DNA of 64,000 bases. Source: an uncultured Saprospiraceae bacterium (GTDB lineage: Bacteria; Bacteroidota; Bacteroidia; Chitinophagales; Saprospiraceae). Position 1 is the stretch's first letter. The number at the start of each line of letters is the position of its first letter. Position numbers and translations under genes: made by a program. The DNA lies in NCBI GenBank assembly GCA_938016265.1, contig CALLWB010000013.1, positions 62,001 through 126,000 on the forward strand, read 5' to 3'. Positions 44,962 to 52,600 of this stretch are shown here, piece after piece. The notes beneath the pieces were generated by a model. The model had not been told where the DNA came from, did not search any database, and saw only the letters and a program-made list of their open reading frames with translations.

Positions 44962-46218
44962 TTAGAAATTAACTTTAATCAGTTTTTTAGGGTATACACT
45001 TTCCGAAGTAGTTAACAATAAGACATAAAATCCTGGTAAAATTCCATTTAGATCTATTTCTAAACTGTTTTCTCCAGACTCAAGCAGGCCACCGTAAACA
45101 CAGTATTTTATTCCGCTCGATTGCATTAATTCAATTTTTACTCTATTGGGTTTAGATAAGGAAAAATTCAACGTTGTAATATCACTCGCAGGGTTAGGGA
45201 AAACCTCAAAATCAGATAATTGCTCAGAAACCTGCTCCCCAGAAGTCAACATACAATCTACAGAAAACCGCGCCAACCCACTTCCAGGAGTGCCTATCCA
45301 AAGTACAGAATCCCCTTCCACTGCAAAATCAGTAATCACATCATCAGGGATAGGCGAATTTGACGTATCGTAAGTCGCCCAACTTCCAAATTCTTGAATG
45401 CCTGCATCCTGAGTCCCAATGTATGTGCAGCCTTCCAACCTACCAATACTAGAGAGTCCATTAGATATCAACCCCGTATTTACCGTAAGGAAAATAGACC
45501 AATTTTCTCCAGGTGTCAATATGTTTAATCCGCCGGAAGGAGTAGCCAACCATTTATTTTGTGCGTTGTCAATAGAAATATCTAAAATGGTATTGTCTAA
45601 TAAATTTGAATTGGCTTTGTTGTAGATGGTGATCGATCCATTTTCCACTTTTGCCAATCCACCGTTTATCGTGCCCGCCCAAACAATATTAGAAGAATCA
45701 ATAGCCAATGAAGGGAAATTGTTAGATAGAAGCGGGGAGTTGTTGGTGTCGTAGATTGTCCAAGTATTTCCATCAAATGCATGCAATCCTCCTGTGGTAC
45801 CTATCCAAAGATTTCCATCAATTTCATTATAAATCAAACTTCGGATGTAATTGTCTGCTAAACCGGAGTTAGAGAGGTTGTATGTCGTCCAATTTGCGCC
45901 GTCAAAACGGGCTAAACCATTCAGAAAGGTACCTATCCAGATTTCTCCATTGGCTCCTTCTGTAATGCTCCTAATAGCGTCTCCTGGCAGATCTGAATTG
46001 GTGGTTCGGTAAACTTGCCAATTGGTACCGTCAAAACTCGCGACACCGTACTCTGTACCAATCCATTTTTTATTATCCTTTGTGACATAAATACACGTAA
46101 TGTGGTCATAGGCAATCCCAGAATTAGTCGTGTTGTATACTGTCCATCCTCCTTGAGCACAAAGAATGTTGAAAATAAATTGAAATAGCAGGAGCAGTAT
46201 AAAGTAAGTTCGCATCAT
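44962..46218 (-). CDS. T9SS-exported two-component-regulator-type propeller protein
   Basis: 418 residues with a signal peptide (cleavage near NILCAQG). The body is made of repeated propeller blades of about 42 residues (NKKWIGTEYGVASFDGTNWQVY, GEIWIGTFLNGLARFDGANWTTY and so on), like the ligand-binding part of hybrid two-component sensors, but no kinase follows. The last 75 residues are a type A T9SS sorting domain (FEVFPNPASDITTLNFS, KLIKVNF). The protein is thus free or anchored at the surface. It lies 40 bases after the lysyl-oxidase-like gene, with a terminator hairpin in between. Confidence 0.87.
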   Translation of the reverse strand: MMRTYFILLLLFQFIFNILCAQGGWTVYNTTNSGIAYDHITCIYVTKDNKKWIGTEYGVASFDGTNWQVYRTTNSDLPGDAIRSITEGANGEIWIGTFLNGLARFDGANWTTYNLSNSGLADNYIRSLIYNEIDGNLWIGTTGGLHAFDGNTWTIYDTNNSPLLSNNFPSLAIDSSNIVWAGTINGGLAKVENGSITIYNKANSNLLDNTILDISIDNAQNKWLATPSGGLNILTPGENWSIFLTVNTGLISNGLSSIGRLEGCTYIGTQDAGIQEFGSWATYDTSNSPIPDDVITDFAVEGDSVLWIGTPGSGLARFSVDCMLTSGEQVSEQLSDFEVFPNPASDITTLNFSLSKPNRVKIELMQSSGIKYCVYGGLLESGENSLEIDLNGILPGFYVLLLTTSESVYPKKLIKVNF

Positions 46219-46226
46219 AGAAAAAT

Positions 46227-46252
46227 ATAGCCTACCGAAAGCGATAGGCTAT
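46227..46252 (-). terminator. Terminator hairpin in the gap between two T9SS genes
   Basis: On the minus strand ATAGCCTA (46252-46245) pairs with TAGGCTAT (46234-46227), followed by ATTTTTCT and then at once the ATG of the propeller gene (46218). It ends the lysyl-oxidase-like transcript or partly limits read-through. Confidence 0.7.
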
Positions 46253-46258
46253 TGAAAA

Positions 46259-48541
46259 TTATTTAGATAAAATCATTTTTTTATGAATGAATTGGTCTCC
46301 TGCTTTTATTTGTATGAGATACATACCAGAGGTTGCTTGATCCAATTGGATTGCCTGCACAAAATTGCCACTGACCACTCCAGTAGTTTCCTGATAGATG
46401 ATTCTTCCAGAAAGGTCATAAATGGAAATCTCTGTTTCGTAGGTACCATCGACTTTATAAGCTAAAGAAAAGTTTCCAGAATTTGGATTAGGTTGAATCG
46501 TGAACTCAGATAGATTGTTTAGTTCCTCTTGGCCGCTACATACCTCAAAAGTGATGTCAGCATCATGACTGGAAGGACAGCTGGAAGTAAAAGAATAAGA
46601 AACGGTATAAATGGTGGCTGGAACAGCAGAACTTATATCAATAATACCAGTTGTAGGATCAATCACCAGTCCATTGGTAGCAGTAAAAATACCACCAGCT
46701 GCAGCAATAAAGTCTGGAACGGGAGCATCCAATTGCGTGCAGTAAGTTGCTTGAGGATAGGTAAATGTTGCATCTTCCAATACAGAAACATTAACTGCTG
46801 CCTCTGTCCTTGCACTAACGCAACTAGTAGAGGGTTCTTGTATCTCCCAATCATAAAAGTAATAGTAATAACCAGGACCAAAGTTGGAATCATGAATCGA
46901 TACAACTCCCATAACATCATATGGATAGGCTGTTGTACCATTCGTACGTTGTAGCCTTGGACTTGCATAGCCATGCTCGTTTATGTTCATGTTTTCATTC
47001 GTTGTCAAGATATAGTTATTGCCGGGTGGAATACTGAAATTTAGGTTCACTCTGCTTTCGCCTACTGGAACAATTGCGTTTTTTGTCAATAGAACATTCC
47101 CATTTGCATCTTGAAGTTCAATGATTCTCATTGCTTCGGTATCGGTATATACCTTTACACTTTTTAACAAAAATTCAGAATTCACATTAAAGAACAATTG
47201 ACCATTTGTAGTACCACTTGAATAACTTGATGTACCGTGCCATTCAAAAGCGCCACCTGAATGTTGAGGGCCCACCACCTCCTTCATATGTTCTACATAA
47301 AAAGAGGTTGAACTTCCTAGTAATGGAGTCTGGTAACTTGTACCAGTGGCAATGGGTGAACTTCCAGTTAAGGAACTAAACCAACTGTAAGTGCCGGTAC
47401 CCGGATTATTAACTGTAAGCGTAGTATTTGTGTTTTCGCAAATGTTTGCTGGAGCGACCACAGGATCTGTAGCATCTAGTACTGACAGGGTAAAGGCATT
47501 AGAAATTGCTGGACCACAAACAGTCGTTATGGTACAGGTGTAATTGCCAGGATTAGTTACTGTAATAGAATAGGTGGTGCTACCGTTAGACCAAAGGTAA
47601 TCTGATCCAATAAGCGGAACATTTAATTCGGTGGATTCTCCAGCACAAATTTGATTTGATGTATTGGAAGTGATTGTTGGAGCTATGCTACTCGATTGTT
47701 GAGTCAATGTTACATCTGCCACCATTAAATTGTCAGTATCATCTTCCTCTACCAATACATTGTGAGGATCTACTTCTACAACAATCTTATAATCGCCATT
47801 GCAGGTGCCTGGAGGTATTTCGATATACATTCCGTCAAGGTAATAATGATAGATATCCGTCCATCCTGCAGAAATTCCCTGATTGGTCAGGCCACAGCTG
47901 TATTGGCCTCCTCCAAGTCCATAGTTTGGCGAATTGGTGGTTAATATATTATCATTATCATCGCGACATTGGCCGTTGTAATATTGGCAACTACCAAAAT
48001 CCATGATGCAAAATCCGAGTTTTGCGCCATCCCCAATTATTGGCCAGTTGAGCGGGGAAACGCCAGGTTGTTCAATTCGTAGTGTATATACGCCCCAGTC
48101 GTCAAAGTGCATATGACCATGTGTTTGATGGTAGGTCATTGAGCCGGCCCATCGGTCATAATAATCCATGCTGCCGCTTGCTTTTTTCTGATAAATCCGC
48201 TGTTTTACTAGTTGACGAGGTACAGAACCGTCAGGGCAGGAAGATAATCCAGAAGCGTTGTAGATGGTATCTTGACCGCACAAAAAATAGTTAGTGGCTA
48301 AGACTCTTAATGGACCATGTCCGACATTTGGAGTGGAAACAGAAACCTCATACCTGCCTGGATATTCGAAGTTTTCATTTGGGTCTACTAGCAAATCATA
48401 ACTCAATTTAAGATTCGGTAAAAGATCACATTCATTAGTTCCATCTTTGCAGTCACAGCCAGATGCATCGGATAAATTACAGGGTTGGGAAAATAGATAG
48501 GTGGAAAGCAGGAGAATGGGTAGAATAAAGATGATTCTCAT
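46259..48541 (-). CDS. T9SS-exported lysyl-oxidase-like copper protein
   Basis: 760 residues from the ATG at 48541, which gives a normal signal peptide (MRIIFILPILLLSTYLFSQ); a longer frame would begin within the upstream gene. Residues about 40-270 look like a lysyl oxidase domain: LLPNLKLSYDLLVD, copper site YHQTHGHMHFDDW (His138, 141, 143, 145), and GISAGWTDIYHYYLDGMYIEI, where a Tyr could form the quinone cofactor. A CARDB-like stretch (VEVDPHNVLVEEDDTDN) follows, then Ig-like domains, a PCMD-like region and a type A T9SS tail (FTIQPNPNSGNFSLAY, KKMILSK). Lysyl oxidases oxidatively deaminate lysine side chains and cross-link proteins; activity here is inferred. Confidence 0.85.
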   Translation of the reverse strand: MRIIFILPILLLSTYLFSQPCNLSDASGCDCKDGTNECDLLPNLKLSYDLLVDPNENFEYPGRYEVSVSTPNVGHGPLRVLATNYFLCGQDTIYNASGLSSCPDGSVPRQLVKQRIYQKKASGSMDYYDRWAGSMTYHQTHGHMHFDDWGVYTLRIEQPGVSPLNWPIIGDGAKLGFCIMDFGSCQYYNGQCRDDNDNILTTNSPNYGLGGGQYSCGLTNQGISAGWTDIYHYYLDGMYIEIPPGTCNGDYKIVVEVDPHNVLVEEDDTDNLMVADVTLTQQSSSIAPTITSNTSNQICAGESTELNVPLIGSDYLWSNGSTTYSITVTNPGNYTCTITTVCGPAISNAFTLSVLDATDPVVAPANICENTNTTLTVNNPGTGTYSWFSSLTGSSPIATGTSYQTPLLGSSTSFYVEHMKEVVGPQHSGGAFEWHGTSSYSSGTTNGQLFFNVNSEFLLKSVKVYTDTEAMRIIELQDANGNVLLTKNAIVPVGESRVNLNFSIPPGNNYILTTNENMNINEHGYASPRLQRTNGTTAYPYDVMGVVSIHDSNFGPGYYYYFYDWEIQEPSTSCVSARTEAAVNVSVLEDATFTYPQATYCTQLDAPVPDFIAAAGGIFTATNGLVIDPTTGIIDISSAVPATIYTVSYSFTSSCPSSHDADITFEVCSGQEELNNLSEFTIQPNPNSGNFSLAYKVDGTYETEISIYDLSGRIIYQETTGVVSGNFVQAIQLDQATSGMYLIQIKAGDQFIHKKMILSK

Positions 48542-48561
48542 TGACGTTTGTTTAGGGGTTC

Positions 48562-48569
48562 CAAAAATA
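48562..48569 (-). promoter_or_regulatory. Promoter -7 element of the lysyl-oxidase-like gene
   Basis: The minus strand reads TATTTTTG, exact TAnnTTTG match, 20 bases before the ATG at 48541. It supports the shorter start. Confidence 0.5.
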
Positions 48570-48621
48570 TATTTTGCGAGTATAGATTTAGACAGGATTA
48601 TATTGTAATATACGATAATTT

Positions 48622-49617
48622 TTATGAATATGCTACTAGCAAATTGCATCCCCGTATATCGCTCTGATCTACTCTTCCCAGCACTTCAAACGAATCATCT
48701 TCTTTTTTTCTACCTAGATCATCTGTTGCAATAAATGAACAGGAATCTATATTTGATAAATCTATAATGTTTATTGCTCCAGCTTTAGAATTCTTTACAT
48801 AAGAAAAAGGGTCAGTAACGTCACGTACAAGCATACGCATTGTTGGAGAAGAGTTGAAAATACCGTCCCCTTTTGAATAGAACTGAGACATTAACTCCGT
48901 CATTCCATATTCTGAGTTAATTTTTTGGAGATGGAAGTATTTAGAGAGCTGTTGGTGCAATTCTGCTCTTGTCAACTCTTTTCTACGTCCTTTCATACCT
49001 CCAGTTTCCATGATGTTGATGTTTGCCAGATTGGTAGGGTGGAGTTCTCCAAGTTCAAGCAAAGCAAAACTTACTCCTAGCAACAAAACGGGGATTTGTC
49101 TGGTTGTACATTTTAACAACTCATCAATTAAACCAGGATAATCATCCAGATAAAAACCACTTTCCTCATATTTTGATTTTTTAATAAAATGATCTGCCAT
49201 TCGAACTAAAGACGATCCTTTTCGTTCTAGATAAGAAGGAAGCAAAGCGAAGATGGCAAAATCTTCTATCGGACCATACTGCGATTCGAAACCGAGCACA
49301 GTAGTTTTGTCATACAACTCCAACGATCTGACGTAGTGTTTGCTAGTCGTGGAGCTGGTAGTACCGCTGCTGGTAAATACCGTTTCTGCTTCCCAGGTAC
49401 CTGTTTTAACTTCATGCGTTTTAAAAAACTGAATAGGGAGGAACGGTATTTGTGTTAGTTTTTTTACTTGATTTACATTAATATTAAGCAATTTAATGTA
49501 TTCATTGTATAGTGGATTATGCTCTGCTTGATAAACAAAAACTTGAATAGCTAGTTGCTCAAAGTCAAAAGTGGAAGAAGAAAATATTTGCTGTATCAAT
49601 TGGTCTCGCACCAACAT
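48622..49617 (-). CDS. LuxE/PaaK-family acyl-activating protein
   Basis: 331 residues. It matches the acyl-protein synthetase (LuxE) pattern: IPFLPIQFFKTHEVKTG, the nucleotide-binding Ser/Thr-rich loop VFTSSGTTSSTTSKHYV, and a later NSEYGMTELMSQFY, equivalent to the adenylate-forming core motif. Such proteins activate an acyl group as adenylate and transfer it to a cysteine or carrier. No lux genes are nearby. In Bacteroidota these stand-alone members are often found near surface-glycan genes; the role here is unknown. Confidence 0.82.
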   Translation of the reverse strand: MLVRDQLIQQIFSSSTFDFEQLAIQVFVYQAEHNPLYNEYIKLLNINVNQVKKLTQIPFLPIQFFKTHEVKTGTWEAETVFTSSGTTSSTTSKHYVRSLELYDKTTVLGFESQYGPIEDFAIFALLPSYLERKGSSLVRMADHFIKKSKYEESGFYLDDYPGLIDELLKCTTRQIPVLLLGVSFALLELGELHPTNLANINIMETGGMKGRRKELTRAELHQQLSKYFHLQKINSEYGMTELMSQFYSKGDGIFNSSPTMRMLVRDVTDPFSYVKNSKAGAINIIDLSNIDSCSFIATDDLGRKKEDDSFEVLGRVDQSDIRGCNLLVAYS

Positions 49618-49761
49618 TTGACGTATTTTGAGAAATAATTAGTTGATAAATTCGTTAAGTTTTTGTTTATGGTTTGAATATGAACAAGCACTTTCGACAG
49701 TAAAACTATAAAATGAAGTTCAAAATTAACTACTTTGGTTATAATTTGGTGTAATAAACTT

Positions 49762-50244
49762 ATGAATTTGATGAAAAATCTATACTGGTTCTGTCTTTTT
49801 GCTGGTTTACTAATGACTTCGTGCGTGAAGCCACCAGACTATCCGACCGAGCCCACCATTGGATTTGTAAGCGTCGGTAGAACTACTCTCAAGCAAGATG
49901 TGGATACCACCTTGGTCACGATCTCCTTTACAGACGGTGATGGCGACTTAGGGGTTTCAGATACTGATCCGACCACCAATTATATCATAACCGATACCAG
50001 AACTGGATTTCAAGAATTTTATAAGATTCCTCTAATTTCGCAACAAGGTGTTGGAAATGGCATCTCTGGAGAAATTTCTGTAGAGCTGCGGGCGCAATGT
50101 TGCATTCCGACTACAGGAGTACCTTGCCTTCCTAATCCCGGTCAAATGCCAGAAGACATCATTTATACGATCCAAATTACAGATCGGGCAGGAAATGCAA
50201 GCAATATTGTTGATTTGCCTCCGATTACATTGATTTGTGATTAG
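49762..50244 (+). CDS. Small lipoprotein with Asp-rich repeat
   Basis: About 160 residues with a lipobox (LLMTSC, then VKPPDYP). The mature protein has a VSISFTDGDGDLGVSD-like segment (TLVTISFTDGDGDLG), a motif found in many Bacteroidota lipoproteins of unknown function, and a paired-cysteine stretch (RAQCCIPTTGVPCLPN). Two ATGs, at 49762 and 49771, are both possible starts; the longer upstream frame from 49735 is less likely. Function unknown. Confidence 0.72.
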   Translation: MNLMKNLYWFCLFAGLLMTSCVKPPDYPTEPTIGFVSVGRTTLKQDVDTTLVTISFTDGDGDLGVSDTDPTTNYIITDTRTGFQEFYKIPLISQQGVGNGISGEISVELRAQCCIPTTGVPCLPNPGQMPEDIIYTIQITDRAGNASNIVDLPPITLICD

Positions 50245-50339
50245 TGTAGAGGACTCGTTTTGCTGGTTAACTAATACTAATTGTACAAAAGCGAATTTGT
50301 CTTTTGCGCTCTACAAAAAAGCCTCTCTACCGACTCCGT

Positions 50340-50693
50340 CTACTTACCAAGTCGTTCCTTAGCCGCAGCTACCACCTTAGCAGTATTCCCTACAAAAATA
50401 TCTTTGTCTACTATTAAAACCGGCCGTTTTAGAAAAGTGTATTCTTCAAGAATCAGATTTTTATAATCTTGCTCTGACAGTGTTTTTTCTTTCAACCCCA
50501 TAGACTTATATTTCATAGCTCGACGGCTGAAAAGTGCTTCGTAAGATCCGGCCATCGTGGCCATTTCATCTACTTGCGCCTCGGTCATTTTGTCTACTTT
50601 GATATTTTGCAGGCCTTTGCTGTCTGTAAGACCTAATTCCTTTATGATTCGTTGGCAAGTGCTGCAACTTGACAGGTGATACATCTTTTCCAT
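50340..50693 (-). CDS. ArsC/Spx-family thioredoxin-fold protein
   Basis: 117 residues with a thioredoxin-like fold. The CxxC pair (HLSSCSTCQRIIKEL, Cys10 and Cys13) and the C-terminal KRPVLIVDKDIFVG match the ArsC/Spx/YffB family. The CxxC spacing is more like Spx or YffB than the single-Cys arsenate reductases. It may be a reductase or a redox-responsive regulator; no ars genes are nearby. Confidence 0.82.
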   Translation of the reverse strand: MEKMYHLSSCSTCQRIIKELGLTDSKGLQNIKVDKMTEAQVDEMATMAGSYEALFSRRAMKYKSMGLKEKTLSEQDYKNLILEEYTFLKRPVLIVDKDIFVGNTAKVVAAAKERLGK

Positions 50694-50725
50694 ATAATTT
50701 TTTAGGTTTTAGAATTAGTTGGTGT

Positions 50726-50800
50726 GTTAAGTTATTAAGCGGCGGATAGAGTACTAAGAATCAAGAAGCTCGTAAATACTCCTAGTAACTTAATAATACA
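50726..50800. repeat. Intergenic repeat at the 3' side of lepB
   Basis: GTTAAGTTATTAAG (50726-50739) and, inverted, AGTAACTTAATAA (50784-50796) share the word TTAAGTTA; more such words run on to 50820. Same family as 40919-40992. Confidence 0.45.
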
Positions 50801-50828
50801 ATAACCAGGTAACTCAATAGCCAAACAA

Positions 50829-52406
50829 CTAATTCATATCATTAGCACTCTTAAACAATCGTTTCCAGTTGATTCCACCTTTTATTTTTCTTTTGAAAGC
50901 ATCCTTGGTATCTCGGAGTGATCCATTTCTGAGAGACATCCAAATAAAGAGTGGTTTACCTACAATATGATCCTCAGGGACAAAACCCCAGACTCTGCTG
51001 TCTTCTGAGTTGTGTCGATTATCTCCCATCATAAAAAAGTAGTCCATTTTGAAAGTATAAGAACTCGTCTCCTCTCCATTGATGAAAATTTTGCCGCCTT
51101 TCAATGAAAAATCATTGTGCTCATAGTCTCTGATGATCCTTTTGTAAAGGGCCAAGTTATTAAGAGAAAGATTGACAGAGGTTCCTTTTTTAGGGACAAC
51201 TACAGGACCAAACTGATCGACATTCCAATTATAATTGATCTTATCATGCGGGAATGCATCCTGAGACATGTCCTTTGTATAAATTTTTCTGGTCAACTTG
51301 TCTTCCCCGAATATTTGTTTGAGTGAAGCAATATTTTTGGCAGTAAGATGGCAGATATATTTGGTTCCTGATTGGTCAATTGGATAGAAATCATGAAGTT
51401 CCATACCTGCTTTCTCAACTTCATTCTTTTGCATGCGCAAATTAGCCGAAAGGATATATTCATTTTGAAGGCCTTCAGGCATGGGAGAGATTTTGTCATT
51501 GATATACAAATCTCCTTCTCTGACTTCTAGTTTATCGCCTGGTATTCCAACACATCGTTTAATATAATTGTCCTTTTTATCTACAGGCCGTGCTCGAATG
51601 TCAAAATCTTTTAAAACGTTTTCTCTGCCATGCATTCGGGCAAATTGAGCGTAGTAATTTCGTCCTTCAGAGCCACGGTATCTTCTCACTGAGTTTCTGG
51701 TAGGCAGTGCCACTGTATCGCCATCAGGGAAATTAAAAACTACAGGGTCATTTCGTTTGATGTTGACGTTTCCAAATCGTTTATACTTCCATTGTATTAG
51801 CTTGGAATAGGACTCTGTGCCTATTTTCGGTAGCGTATTGTGAACTAGTGGAAATTGGAGCGGCGTATTCGGCATTCGTACCCCATAATGCACCTTACTT
51901 ACAAAAAGAAAATCCCCAACCATCAGGGAGCCTTCCATAGAAGGAGTAGGGATGGTATAGGCCTCAATGAGGAACATTCGGATTAAGGTTGCAGCAAACA
52001 CCGCAAAAATGATCGCTTCTGTCCATTCTCGAGTACCTGATTTTTTGATCGGATTTTCCTTGGCCAACAGATAGCCTTGCCCAGCATACTTTGCAGAATC
52101 GTCCTTAAATCCAAGATAAGGAAAGAAAGCAAATGGAGTAGCAACAGCAGCTACATGATCACCAAAACCAAATTTTTCAAAAGAATTGGATAGATCAATA
52201 AACATATAGGCCAGGACGAAAATATTGACCAAGGGTACAAGCAACAATGCCAACCACCATTGCGGACGACCAGTCAATTGATTCCAAACATAAAAGTTAT
52301 AACCTGGAACTAATGCTTTCCAACCTTGTTCTCCTGCTTTTTCGAATAATTTATATAAACCTGCTAGAAATGCTAGGATTAATACTAGTAAAATAACGTA
52401 AGACAT
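50829..52406 (-). CDS. lepB: Signal peptidase I with extra N-terminal membrane domain
   Basis: 525 residues, much longer than the enterobacterial enzyme. Residues 1-100 are a membrane domain of the DUF5684 type (LVPGYNFYVWNQLTGRPQWW). The S26 peptidase follows with Ser156 (TIPTPSMEGSLMVGDFLFVSK) and general base Lys283 (NYIKRCVGIPGDKLEV). A large insert separates these boxes from the C-terminal box (MMGDNRHNSEDSRVWGFVP). It removes signal peptides from exported proteins, including the many surface proteins in this window. A promoter element lies just upstream and intergenic repeats sit on both sides of the gene. Confidence 0.95.
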   Translation of the reverse strand: MSYVILLVLILAFLAGLYKLFEKAGEQGWKALVPGYNFYVWNQLTGRPQWWLALLLVPLVNIFVLAYMFIDLSNSFEKFGFGDHVAAVATPFAFFPYLGFKDDSAKYAGQGYLLAKENPIKKSGTREWTEAIIFAVFAATLIRMFLIEAYTIPTPSMEGSLMVGDFLFVSKVHYGVRMPNTPLQFPLVHNTLPKIGTESYSKLIQWKYKRFGNVNIKRNDPVVFNFPDGDTVALPTRNSVRRYRGSEGRNYYAQFARMHGRENVLKDFDIRARPVDKKDNYIKRCVGIPGDKLEVREGDLYINDKISPMPEGLQNEYILSANLRMQKNEVEKAGMELHDFYPIDQSGTKYICHLTAKNIASLKQIFGEDKLTRKIYTKDMSQDAFPHDKINYNWNVDQFGPVVVPKKGTSVNLSLNNLALYKRIIRDYEHNDFSLKGGKIFINGEETSSYTFKMDYFFMMGDNRHNSEDSRVWGFVPEDHIVGKPLFIWMSLRNGSLRDTKDAFKRKIKGGINWKRLFKSANDMN

Positions 52407-52428
52407 TAAACTTTCTTTTGATTCGGTG

Positions 52429-52436
52429 CAAAGATA
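52429..52436 (-). promoter_or_regulatory. Promoter -7 element of lepB
   Basis: The minus strand reads TATCTTTG followed by CACC, an exact TAnnTTTG match, 23 bases before the ATG at 52406. Confidence 0.5.
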
Positions 52437-52480
52437 ATTTATTCCAATTTATCAGAGCATTAATGATCAGTTAATTTATG

Positions 52481-52600
52481 TTATTGATAAGTTATTAGTT
52501 ACGGAGTTATCAACTTACTAAGTGAATTAAGTTGTTCGGTGGATAAACCAATCGATACTTAGCAACCAATTACTGAACAACCGAGTAATTCAACAACCTA
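52481..52600. repeat. Intergenic repeat at the 5' side of lepB
   Basis: Contains GTTATTAGTTACGGAGTTAT-type words, then GAATTAAGTTGTTCGGT (52524-52540), imperfectly inverted as ACTGAACAACCGAGTAATTC (52572-52591). Related in style to the repeats at 40919 and 50726. Confidence 0.45.

Noticed and set aside
48542-48649. Longer start of the lysyl-oxidase-like protein
   Set aside because: It would overlap the LuxE-like gene and hide the signal peptide; a promoter element lies within this stretch.
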